Source: Planctomycetota bacterium
Lineage (GTDB): Bacteria; Planctomycetota; JAJSAM01; JAJVHW01
Length of the DNA stretch: 64,000 bases
Direction: 5' to 3'
Assembly (NCBI GenBank): GCA_021776825.1
Contig: JAJFFG010000133.1
Span: forward strand, 34,575 to 98,574
A program made the position numbers and the translations under genes. Below, piece by piece: positions 36,225 through 43,703 of this stretch. The notes beneath the pieces were generated by a model. The model saw only the letters and a list, made by a program, of their open reading frames with translations. It was not told the origin of the DNA and searched no databases. How positions within the stretch are numbered: the stretch's first letter is position 1; each line of letters opens with the position of its first letter.

Positions 36225-36805
36225 GATGTCTCCTCGCCCCCCAACCGCTTGCGGAGCAGCCGCATCCCGCGGTGGAGGTTCACGCGAACCGAACCGGGAG
36301 TCAGCCCGGTGCGCGCCGCGATCTCGGGGCCAGTGAGCCCCTCGACGAGACGCAGGACGAGCGTCTCGCGATACGCCTCAGGCAGCGCCCGGATCGCCGA
36401 CAGCGCCTCGAGCGCTTCGGCGCGCACGTGCGCCGGGACACCGGCCGCACGCAACGCCTCGTCGTCCGGGAGCTCAGCGTGCGCACGCGGAGCCGCCCGG
36501 CGATGGAAGTCGGTCGCCCGGGAACGCGCGATCGACGCGATCCACGCGCCGAACGCCGCCGGATCACGCAGCGATCCGATCCGCTCGAGAGCGGTGGCGA
36601 AGACGTCCTGAACGAGATCGTCGACATGCCGGGCCCCGACGCGCGACAGGACGATGCCGTGCACCAAGCGCACGAAGCGCTCGTGCAGGCGCGCAAACGC
36701 CAGGCGATCACCGGCACACGCCGCACGAGCCCAATCGGCCTCCGGATCGTTCGCAGGTCTCACCCGCAGACGTTCGGCGGGGATCGGGTGCACGTCAACG
36801 GTCAT
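36221..36805 (-). CDS. ECF-type RNA polymerase sigma factor
   Basis: The 194-residue protein has sigma region 2 (AFARLHERFVRLVHGIVLSRVGARHVDDLVQDVFATALERIGSL, FGAWIASIARSRATDFHRR). Region 4 is LPEAYRETLVLRLVEGLTGPEIAARTGLTPGSVRVNLHRGMRLLRKRL. It is a standard-length ECF factor of a different type from the two kinase-linked ones. It should be controlled by the membrane FecR protein whose gene overlaps it. The ATG at 36805 is preferred to a GTG 24 bases upstream because GGAG lies about 8 bases before it. The DUF2723 gene ends 39 bases upstream on the same strand. Confidence 0.88.
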   Translation of the reverse strand: MTVDVHPIPAERLRVRPANDPEADWARAACAGDRLAFARLHERFVRLVHGIVLSRVGARHVDDLVQDVFATALERIGSLRDPAAFGAWIASIARSRATDFHRRAAPRAHAELPDDEALRAAGVPAHVRAEALEALSAIRALPEAYRETLVLRLVEGLTGPEIAARTGLTPGSVRVNLHRGMRLLRKRLGGEETS

Positions 36806-36844
36806 GGGTCTCCGATGAAGGAGACGCACACGACTAGGAGAGCG

Positions 36845-38404
36845 TTAGCGGGCGATCTCGTAGATCCCGTGGACGTCCGTGCGGCGCAGCATCGGGCGCA
36901 GCTTCTCGGGCACGCCGTAGAACTCGTCGGTCCAGAGCGGCATGAGGGAGACCCGGTGGAGTCGGAGGTCGGGGACGTCATGGAGCTTTCCGGGGAGCCG
37001 CTCGATGTCGTTGACCACGAGGACGTCGGGACGCAGCCCTTCGATGAGCTGCAAGTAGAAGAACACCTCGCCGTCGCCCCAGGCGACGTGCAGCACGGCG
37101 CCCTCGGGGAGCGCTTCCAGTCGCTCTCGAGCCCACGGTCCAGCCCGCGGCAGTCGGGGGCCCGCCGGCAAGAGCATGGTGCGCCGAGCCTCGGTCGAGA
37201 GCCCGCCCACGACACGGCTGCCGAGGGGCGAGAGCGCCAGGCCGGCGTACAGGATCGGCGGTGCCAGAACGGCCGCAATCCCCGCCAGCCGTCGCCACTG
37301 CGCCCGCGCTGCGAGCGGCGGCGCGTCCAGTCCCAGGCCGGCTGCGATAGCGAGCACGGGATACAGCGGAGTCAGGAACGCGTACTGGTCGCCCGTCCAG
37401 TCGTAGCGAAAGGGGAAGAACGAGTTGGCTGCCAGCAGCGCGACCAGCGGTAGCGCGATCCCGGAACGCCAACTCGAGCGCGCGGCAATGCCCAACGCGG
37501 CCAACGCCAGTCCGACGAGCGGCACGTTGAACGTGACCCACTTCGCCAGGTAGAGCGCGTTGCCGATCGTGGATCGGTTGCGCGCCCCCGCGACGAAGTC
37601 CATCTGCATGTCGCCGCCCCAGCCGGCAGCCTTCGCCCAGAGCACGACCGAGCCGCCGTGACGTCCGTCGTTCACCACGGCCATCACGCCGACGACGCAG
37701 AGCAGGAGGAACGGGATCGCAGCGAAGAGCGTCCACAGCGTCAGCCGACGCAGGCGTGCGATCGCTGGCCCGCGTCCTGCGCCGAGAACCGCCCACAGCA
37801 CGAGGATCGGCGCCGTGAACAGGATGAGGCGGTGGTGCAGCAGCGAGACGCCCAAGGCGCAGCCGAGCAGCGCCGCTCCGTAGGGTCGAGCCGCGCGCAT
37901 CCGAGCCGCACCGAGGAAGGCCACGAGCACGATCAGATCGTGCATCCCGTACACCTCGGCCACCGTCGCGTACGACCAGAAGGTGTGCGAGAGGCCGAGG
38001 ATCCCGGCCGCACTCGCAGCCGCGAACCGGGTCCCGCCGAGCTCGCGCACGACGAGCGCGAGCACCCCGACAGCCAGCGCGCTCGAGACGAGGCTGAACA
38101 GATTGGCGGCGAGCGCCGGGCTGCCGAGGAGCTGGCCGCCCGCCCAGCACACCGCCTGCATCAACGGATACCCACGTGCCTTCACGGTGAGTCCAAGGTG
38201 ACTGGCAGACGTCGCGAAGTCGGCGCTGTCGCCCCAGTGGACATCGGGCTCGAACCCGGTCAGGTAGACCAGCGCCGCGACGGTCGCGCAGGCCGCGCCG
38301 AGCCTCCAGTCGATGGGACGCTCGCCGGATCCCATGGAGGTCTCCGGGCCCGCTTCAGCGGAACCGTCGCCGCGGGTGCGTGGGTCTCCTCCTGCCGTCT
38401 CCAT
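36845..38404 (-). CDS. DUF2723 family multi-pass membrane protein
   Basis: The 519-residue protein starts with a soluble Gly-rich N terminus and has about ten hydrophobic helices. The DUF2723 mark is GFEPDVHWGDSADFATSASHLGLTVKARGYPLMQAV, corresponding to the first extracytoplasmic loop with the acidic residues of GT-C enzymes. The family is distantly related to protein O-mannosyltransferases and lipid-sugar-dependent glycosyltransferases. The C-terminal ~110 residues are soluble (LHVAWGDGEVFFYLQLIEGLRPDVLVVN). Acceptor and donor are unknown. The ATG at 38404 is the one followed by the conserved domain at normal distance. It is divergent from the S9 peptidase gene (94-base gap). Confidence 0.8.
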   Translation of the reverse strand: METAGGDPRTRGDGSAEAGPETSMGSGERPIDWRLGAACATVAALVYLTGFEPDVHWGDSADFATSASHLGLTVKARGYPLMQAVCWAGGQLLGSPALAANLFSLVSSALAVGVLALVVRELGGTRFAAASAAGILGLSHTFWSYATVAEVYGMHDLIVLVAFLGAARMRAARPYGAALLGCALGVSLLHHRLILFTAPILVLWAVLGAGRGPAIARLRRLTLWTLFAAIPFLLLCVVGVMAVVNDGRHGGSVVLWAKAAGWGGDMQMDFVAGARNRSTIGNALYLAKWVTFNVPLVGLALAALGIAARSSWRSGIALPLVALLAANSFFPFRYDWTGDQYAFLTPLYPVLAIAAGLGLDAPPLAARAQWRRLAGIAAVLAPPILYAGLALSPLGSRVVGGLSTEARRTMLLPAGPRLPRAGPWARERLEALPEGAVLHVAWGDGEVFFYLQLIEGLRPDVLVVNDIERLPGKLHDVPDLRLHRVSLMPLWTDEFYGVPEKLRPMLRRTDVHGIYEIAR

Positions 38405-38498
38405 CGATGCGGCGGACGATAGCAGGGGCCCCGCCGCCGGCGCCGCTCTTCCGCGCGTCACCGGTTTCGCCGTCCTGACCGCATAGACTCGGCGCCCC

Positions 38499-40538
38499 AT
38501 GACGACGCCACTCGAGACCCAGCCCGTCCATCCCGCCTGCGCAGGCACCAGCCCCCTGACCGCCGAGGGCCTCTGGCGGATCCCGCGCGTCGGACCGGCC
38601 TCGCCGCTCCCGGATGGCAGCGCAGCCGTCGTGAGCGTCACGACGTTCGACCTCGACGAGAACCGAGGCCGCTCGCGGCTCTGGCTCGTCTCGCTCGACT
38701 CGGCGGGGCCAGATCCACGCCCTCTCACCGCCGTGGCCGAGTCGAGCTCACTGCCGCGCGTCTCACCCGATGGTCGCAGCGTGGCCTTCCTCCGCACCGA
38801 GGGAGAGAAGCGCCGCAAACAGCCGTTCGTGCTTCCGCTCGACGGAGGCGAGGCGGAGCGGGTCGCGGAGCTGCCGCTCGGAGCGGTCGACCTTCAGTGG
38901 ATGCCGAGCAGCGACGCTCTTGTTGTCGCCGGCGTGCTGCTGAAGGGTCACCTCGACGTGGCCGCCACGCTCGCCGAACGGGATCGCCGCGCGGAGGACC
39001 CGGTCAAGGCGCACGTCTCCGAGGAGACCGTCGTTCGATACTGGGACCGCTGGCTCACGGGTGGGCGCGTCCCGCACCTGTTCCTGCTCGACCTCGCGTC
39101 GAGCGAGCTCCGTGATCTCACGCCGAAGAACGAGGCAACGTTCCTCTGGATGGACCCGACGGGCTGCTTCGACGTGGCACCCGACGGCAGCGAGCTCTGC
39201 TTCGCCGCGGCAGCCTTCTCGAATGAGGACAACCGCTACCGCAACGTCGTCACGCGGGTCGAGATCGAGAGCGGTCGCTCGTATCGCATCGCACCCACCG
39301 ATGCCGAGGGCGCTCACGGCCCGCGCTACGCTCCGGATGGGAGGACGATCATCTACGGCGTGAAGTTCGACCCGGCGTTCTACGCCGATCGAATGCGCCT
39401 GCGCCGCCACGACCTCGAGAGCGGCGAGGACCTTCCGGTGCTCATGGACTGGCACCGTTCGCCGGCAACGTGGGAGATCGCACCCGACGGAGCGATCTGG
39501 CTGCTCGCGCAGGACGATGCCCGCACGAGCGTGTTCCGCATGGAGTCCTTCGAGACGGAGCCGACGCTCGTCGCGCGCGGCGGCACGTTCACCGGCCTCG
39601 CCATCGTGGACGCCGCACGCGTCATCGCGGGCCGCTCGGACCTGTCGCACCCCGCCGAGTTGCACGTGGTCGCTGCCGCGTCCGGGGCGAGGACGGTGAC
39701 CGACTTCACTGCGTCGGCGCTCGAGGGAGTCTCGTTCGGAGAGGTGCGCGAGACGGTGATCGAGGGCGCCGAGGGCGCTCCGGTCCAGATGTTCATCGTC
39801 TACCCGCCCGGCGGGACGCCCGACGAGCCCCTGCACTCAGAACCCCTGCCGCTCGTGCAGGTCATCCACGGCGGCCCGCACGGCATCAGCGCCGACTCGT
39901 TCCATCCGCGCTGGAACGCCCAGCTGTTCGCGGCGCCCGGGTACGTCGCGGCGCTCGTGAACTTCCAGGGTTCGACCTCGTGGGGCCAGGACTTCGCGGA
40001 GCGCATCCAGGGCCACTGGGGCGACCGACCGTACGGCGACGTCATGGCGGCGACCGACGTGCTCGTCGCGGCCGGCATCGCCGACGAGACGCGCATGGCC
40101 GCGGCGGGCGGCTCCTACGGGGGCTATCTCGTCTCGTGGATCTCGACGCAGACCGATCGCTTCCGCTGCGTCATCAATCACGCCGGTGTGTTCGACACAC
40201 AGGGCATGTTCGCCAGCGACATGATCCACAGTCGCCGCGTCTCGTTCGGCGGGCTGCCGTGGGATGCGGAAGGACTGGATCGGTGGAATCCCGTGCGTCA
40301 CGCTGGGTCGATCGTGACCCCGACGCTGGTCATCCACGGCGAGCTCGACTACCGCGTTCCGTTCACGCAGGGCCTGCTCGCCTACTCGCTCCTGAAGGAC
40401 CAGGGCGTGCCCGCCAGGCTCGTCCACTTCCCGGACGAGAACCACTGGGTGTTGAAACCGCACAATTCGCTGCTCTGGTACCGTGAGGTCCACGCGTGGC
40501 TGGAGAGGTACCTGGTCCACGGCGTCGAGGGGGAGTGA
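38499..40538 (+). CDS. S9 family peptidase (prolyl oligopeptidase / acylaminoacyl-peptidase type)
   Basis: The 679-residue protein has an N-terminal seven-bladed propeller with WD/TolB-like strands (SSSLPRVSPDGRSVAFLRTEG, GAHGPRYAPDGRTIIYGVKFD) and a C-terminal alpha/beta-hydrolase domain. The catalytic triad is visible: Ser in AAGGSYGGYLVSW, Asp in VIHGELDYRVPFTQG and His in FPDENHWVLKP. The oxyanion HGGPHG is also present. It should cleave short peptides. There is no signal peptide, so it is probably cytoplasmic. The gene is followed directly by a cytochrome/copper-monooxygenase gene whose ATG overlaps its stop (TGATG), so the two are co-translated although the functional link is unclear. 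Confidence 0.93.
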   Translation: MTTPLETQPVHPACAGTSPLTAEGLWRIPRVGPASPLPDGSAAVVSVTTFDLDENRGRSRLWLVSLDSAGPDPRPLTAVAESSSLPRVSPDGRSVAFLRTEGEKRRKQPFVLPLDGGEAERVAELPLGAVDLQWMPSSDALVVAGVLLKGHLDVAATLAERDRRAEDPVKAHVSEETVVRYWDRWLTGGRVPHLFLLDLASSELRDLTPKNEATFLWMDPTGCFDVAPDGSELCFAAAAFSNEDNRYRNVVTRVEIESGRSYRIAPTDAEGAHGPRYAPDGRTIIYGVKFDPAFYADRMRLRRHDLESGEDLPVLMDWHRSPATWEIAPDGAIWLLAQDDARTSVFRMESFETEPTLVARGGTFTGLAIVDAARVIAGRSDLSHPAELHVVAAASGARTVTDFTASALEGVSFGEVRETVIEGAEGAPVQMFIVYPPGGTPDEPLHSEPLPLVQVIHGGPHGISADSFHPRWNAQLFAAPGYVAALVNFQGSTSWGQDFAERIQGHWGDRPYGDVMAATDVLVAAGIADETRMAAAGGSYGGYLVSWISTQTDRFRCVINHAGVFDTQGMFASDMIHSRRVSFGGLPWDAEGLDRWNPVRHAGSIVTPTLVIHGELDYRVPFTQGLLAYSLLKDQGVPARLVHFPDENHWVLKPHNSLLWYREVHAWLERYLVHGVEGE

Positions 40539-42241
40539 TGCAGAGGATCGCGATCGCCGTATGCACTGCGTTGGCGGTGGTTGCCGTGGCCGTCGCCCAT
40601 GAGGGCGAGACGCACGACGACGGCCAGACCCTCGCGCGGGACGTGCGCGGCACGCCGAAGAAGCCCACGTTCCACGGTCACGTGAAGCGCATCCTCACGA
40701 AGCACTGCACGTCGTGCCATCACGCCGGCGACATCGCGCCGATGAGCCTCGACAACCACGCCGACGCATCGCTGTTCATCGATGCCGCGCTCGAGGAGAT
40801 CCGGCTCGGGCAGATGCCGCCGTGGCGGCCGACGCGTGGCGTCGGCGACATCGCCGACGAGCGGCGGCTGTCGGACCGCGAGATCTCGACCCTGGTCCGC
40901 TGGCAGGAACAGGGAGCGCCGGAGGGCCGTCCGCCCCGCAAGCCGCGCACGCCGGAGTACGCCACCGGGTGGCTGTTCGGCGAGCCCGACGCGGTGCTCA
41001 GCTACGGCGAGGCGTTCGACGTCCCGGGCGTCGGCGACGACATCTACCGCTGCTTCCCGCTGCAGACGAACTTCGGTGAGGACGTCTGGGTCCGGGCGTT
41101 CGACGTCCAGCCCGGAGATCGACGGGTCGTGCACCACGTCGTGCTCTACCTCGACACCGAGGGTGAGTCTCACGCGCACGATGCGGGCGAGGCTGGTCCT
41201 GGCTACACCTGCTTCGGCGGCCCGGGCCTGAGCGCCTTCGATCCAGAGTCGGGTGCGCTCCAATCGGGGATGACCTCGTCGCCGATCCTCGGTGGTTGGG
41301 CTCCGGGCAACCGGCCGTCACTGCTGCCGAACGCGCTCGGCATCCGCATCCCCGCCGGTGCGACCGTCGTGATGCAGGTGCACTACCACCCGCTTCCCGG
41401 CGAGCCGGTCGAGGATCTCTCGACGTTCGGTCTCTACCTGAGCGATCACCCCTCGCCGGGCGACGTGCTGCTGCTCCCGGTCGTCAATCAGGACTTCACG
41501 ATCCCCGCGGGTGATCCGGCGTACGAGGTGACCGCCGAGCTCGACCCCACGGATCTCGTCCGCCGCGCAACGGGGTTCGACGTCGACGTCGGACTCCAGA
41601 TCCTCGCCGTGCTCCCGCACATGCACCTCCTCGGCAAGGAGATCTCCGTCGACGTCGACCTGCCGGACGGCACCTCGCAACGCCTCGTCGAGATCACGGA
41701 CTGGAGCTTCGACTGGCAGGACAGCTACTCGTTCCGCAAGCCGGTCTCCGCGCCGGCCGGAAGCTCGCTGCGTCTGCGCTGTGTCTTCGACAACTCCGCC
41801 GAGAACACGTTCAACCCGAATGATCCGCCGCTGCCGGTGTCGTGGGGCGAGAACACGGTCGACGAGATGGCACTCGCGTTCGTCGCGACGACTCTGCGCT
41901 TCGACGACGACCTGCTCCGCACGCTCGACAACCTCGGGCTCGACCTGCCGCACCCGATCGGACTTCCGCCGCTGCGGGCCGGCCGAGCACCGGATGTGCG
42001 CCGCGTCTGGATCGACGGCCGCGGGCGCCTTCGCGTGGATGCGAAGCGACTGCAGGGCGGCGGCCGCATCGAGATCGACGGCGTGCCGATCGCCGACTCG
42101 ATGAAGGAGACGCGGCGCGGGCGACGCCTCACCAGCGTCGCCGCCTGGACCGACCACGTGACGCCCGGCGTCCCCGTCGAGGTGCGCGTTCGTCGCGCCG
42201 ACGGCCGACTCTCGCCCTTCCTCCTGTTCACGCAGGAGTAG
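40538..42241 (+). CDS. Exported cytochrome c / copper type II ascorbate-dependent monooxygenase-like fusion
   Basis: The 567-residue protein has a signal peptide (MQRIAIAVCTALAVVAVAVA), a c-type heme site CTSCHH at ~63-68 with MPPW downstream, and then two beta domains of the PHM/dopamine-hydroxylase kind. Copper-ligand candidates are HH in RVVHHVVLY, HxH in MQVHYHP, HxH in LPHMHLLGKEI, and a methionine in VDEMALAF. Heme and copper in one chain suggest internal electron transfer during hydroxylation of an exported substrate. The start overlaps the peptidase stop. Related fusions occur in planctomycetes and myxobacteria, but the reaction is not established. Confidence 0.82.
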   Translation: MQRIAIAVCTALAVVAVAVAHEGETHDDGQTLARDVRGTPKKPTFHGHVKRILTKHCTSCHHAGDIAPMSLDNHADASLFIDAALEEIRLGQMPPWRPTRGVGDIADERRLSDREISTLVRWQEQGAPEGRPPRKPRTPEYATGWLFGEPDAVLSYGEAFDVPGVGDDIYRCFPLQTNFGEDVWVRAFDVQPGDRRVVHHVVLYLDTEGESHAHDAGEAGPGYTCFGGPGLSAFDPESGALQSGMTSSPILGGWAPGNRPSLLPNALGIRIPAGATVVMQVHYHPLPGEPVEDLSTFGLYLSDHPSPGDVLLLPVVNQDFTIPAGDPAYEVTAELDPTDLVRRATGFDVDVGLQILAVLPHMHLLGKEISVDVDLPDGTSQRLVEITDWSFDWQDSYSFRKPVSAPAGSSLRLRCVFDNSAENTFNPNDPPLPVSWGENTVDEMALAFVATTLRFDDDLLRTLDNLGLDLPHPIGLPPLRAGRAPDVRRVWIDGRGRLRVDAKRLQGGGRIEIDGVPIADSMKETRRGRRLTSVAAWTDHVTPGVPVEVRVRRADGRLSPFLLFTQE

Positions 42242-42248
42242 CGTTCCG

Positions 42249-42749
42249 ATGCGGCCGCTCGTCGACGGTCACAACGCGATGTACGCACTCGGGATCGAGC
42301 ACGGCAAGCACGAGAACCGGCGCCGGTATCTGCTTGACCGAGTGCGCGCGATCGAACCACGTGCGACGGTGTTCTTCGACGCACGGAACGCACCCGCCGG
42401 ACTACCACCGGTGGCCTCCGAGAGCGGCCTCCGCGTCGTCTACTGCCAGGAGCGCGAGGCCGACCACGAGATCATCGATACCGTCCGCGATGCCGACGAG
42501 CCGCGCGAGTTCCTCGTCGTGAGCAACGATCGCGAGGTGACCGGACGCTGTCGGCAGCTCGGCGCCCGGACCGAATCGATCGCCGAGTTCTTCGACCGGC
42601 CGGAACGCAGGACGATGACGACGACCGGTCCCGCTCCTCGCGTCCCGAGCGAGATCCCGGCCGCGCGACCGCTGACTCCGCTCCGAGACGGCGACGGCGA
42701 GCTCACGCCCGCCGATTTCGATCTGCCGGACGAGCTGGATCTGCGCTGA
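42249..42749 (+). CDS. NYN (YacP-like, PIN-fold) endoribonuclease domain protein
   Basis: The 166-residue protein matches the NYN/YacP PIN-like nuclease fold: RPLVDGHNAMYALGIEH at the start with the first conserved Asp, VFFDARNAP in the second strand, EADHEIIDTVRDAD, and LVVSNDREVTGRCRQLGAR with the last acidic pair. YacP (Rae1) in Bacillus cuts mRNA on the ribosome, and others act on rRNA or tRNA. The C-terminal ~45 residues are disordered and acidic. It begins 7 bases after the copper monooxygenase stop and shares its strand, so it is probably in the same transcript. The exact RNA target is unknown. Confidence 0.82.
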   Translation: MRPLVDGHNAMYALGIEHGKHENRRRYLLDRVRAIEPRATVFFDARNAPAGLPPVASESGLRVVYCQEREADHEIIDTVRDADEPREFLVVSNDREVTGRCRQLGARTESIAEFFDRPERRTMTTTGPAPRVPSEIPAARPLTPLRDGDGELTPADFDLPDELDLR

Positions 42750-42800
42750 TCACGCTGCGGATGGAAGCCAGTAGATGAAGTCGCGCCGGGGATTCGGCTC

Positions 42801-42827
42801 GTAACCTCGAGGCCCTCTCGCACGACC
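42801..42827 (+). promoter_or_regulatory. GTAACCT box upstream of the DUF4160/DUF2442 pair
   Basis: GTAACCT (42801-42807) is followed after 15 bases by CGACC, a one-base variant of the CGTCC seen at other sites. It lies on the coding strand, 56 bases before the GTG at 42883. The match is weaker than at 14489. Confidence 0.3.
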
Positions 42828-42882
42828 TACTCTCTGGAGCGCGGTCGGCGGTGCCGCGCCATTCGAGGAAACTGGCGAGGCC

Positions 42883-43125
42883 GTGCGAGTGCCGACGATC
42901 GATCGAGTCCGAGGGAATCGTCTCTTCTTCTACAGCAACGAGGGAAGCGAACCGCCGCACGTGCACGTGATGCGCGGCCAACACACTGCGAAGGTGTGGC
43001 TCGATCCCGCCGCCGTGGCCGCGTCGTCCGGGTACGCTGCACACGAGGTGAGACGACTGGAGCGTATGGTGCGCGGGAATCGCGCACGCTACTTGGAGGC
43101 TTGGAATGAGTTCTTCGCCGACTGA
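42883..43125 (+). CDS. DUF4160 domain protein
   Basis: The 80-residue protein matches DUF4160: RLFFYSNEGSEPPHVHVMRGQHTAKVWLDP, with the conserved PHVHV, followed by a helical C terminus (AHEVRRLERMVRGNRARYLEAWNEFF). DUF4160 genes are almost always paired with DUF2442 genes, and the pair is often listed as a possible toxin-antitoxin module, although its function is not proven. The start is a GTG at 42883. The stop lies within the beginning of the DUF2442 gene (20-base overlap), so translation is coupled. Confidence 0.85.
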   Translation: MRVPTIDRVRGNRLFFYSNEGSEPPHVHVMRGQHTAKVWLDPAAVAASSGYAAHEVRRLERMVRGNRARYLEAWNEFFAD

Positions 43126-43351
43126 TATCGGTGCCCGGGCGCTGGACGTGCGGGTCACGAAGGACGAACTGGTCGTGCACCTGACCGACGGCAGACGACT
43201 CGCGGTCCCTCTCGCCTGGTTCCCGCGACTGCGCGATGCCACCGCATCCCAACGCGCGACGTGGGTCCTCATCGGCAACGGCGAGGGCATTCACTGGCCC
43301 GAGATCGACGAAGACCTGAGCGTCGCCGGGCTGCTCGAACCTCACCGTTGA
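43106..43351 (+). CDS. DUF2442 domain protein
   Basis: The 81-residue protein matches DUF2442: DVRVTKDELVVHLTDGRRLAVPLAWFPRL (a three-stranded sheet) and then GEGIHWPEIDEDLSVAGLL, the conserved IHWPEIDEDLS signature. It overlaps the DUF4160 gene by 20 bases. By the usual reading one of the two binds DNA or the partner; neither has nuclease motifs. The module is small, mobile in bacterial genomes and often strain-specific. The convergent acylphosphatase gene ends 44 bases downstream. Confidence 0.9.
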   Translation: MSSSPTDIGARALDVRVTKDELVVHLTDGRRLAVPLAWFPRLRDATASQRATWVLIGNGEGIHWPEIDEDLSVAGLLEPHR

Positions 43352-43394
43352 GCGAGTTCGCCGCCGCCCGGGCCAGCAGCGCCGCGGCCAGCCC

Positions 43395-43673
43395 TCAGCG
43401 GACGATGGTGAACGTCGTCAGGCCACGGAGTGGGAGCATGGGCTCGATCTCCGTCGCCTCGATGTGGTCGGCAAGGCGCTCGCGGATGACCGCGAAGAAG
43501 CGCTCGGTCTCGTCGTTCGAGCCTTCGACATCGAGCTCCACGCGACCGTCTGGGAGATTCCGAATCGTGCCGAACGCTCGGTAGTCACCGGCGATCATGG
43601 CCACGCGCCAGCGAAACCCCACGCCCTGCACGTCGCCGCTGTATGTCAGGCGAACCCGGATCGGGGCGCTCAT
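43395..43673 (-). CDS. acyP: Acylphosphatase
   Basis: The 92-residue protein is an acylphosphatase, which hydrolyses carboxyl-phosphate bonds such as acetyl or carbamoyl phosphate. It has YSGDVQGVGFRWRV, with R21 as the phosphate-binding arginine, and GTIRNLPDGRVELDVEG, with N39 as the catalytic asparagine. Length and order are those of the classical small enzyme. The normal GxVQGVGFR and GxVxNxxDGxV pattern is kept except for a threonine and isoleucine in the second motif. It precedes the acyl-CoA dehydrogenase (43704-45614) on the same strand but is downstream of it in transcription (30-base gap). Confidence 0.93.
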   Translation of the reverse strand: MSAPIRVRLTYSGDVQGVGFRWRVAMIAGDYRAFGTIRNLPDGRVELDVEGSNDETERFFAVIRERLADHIEATEIEPMLPLRGLTTFTIVR

Positions 43674-43703
43674 CGGCGCACAGTGCTCATCGGCGCACCG
43701 TGC

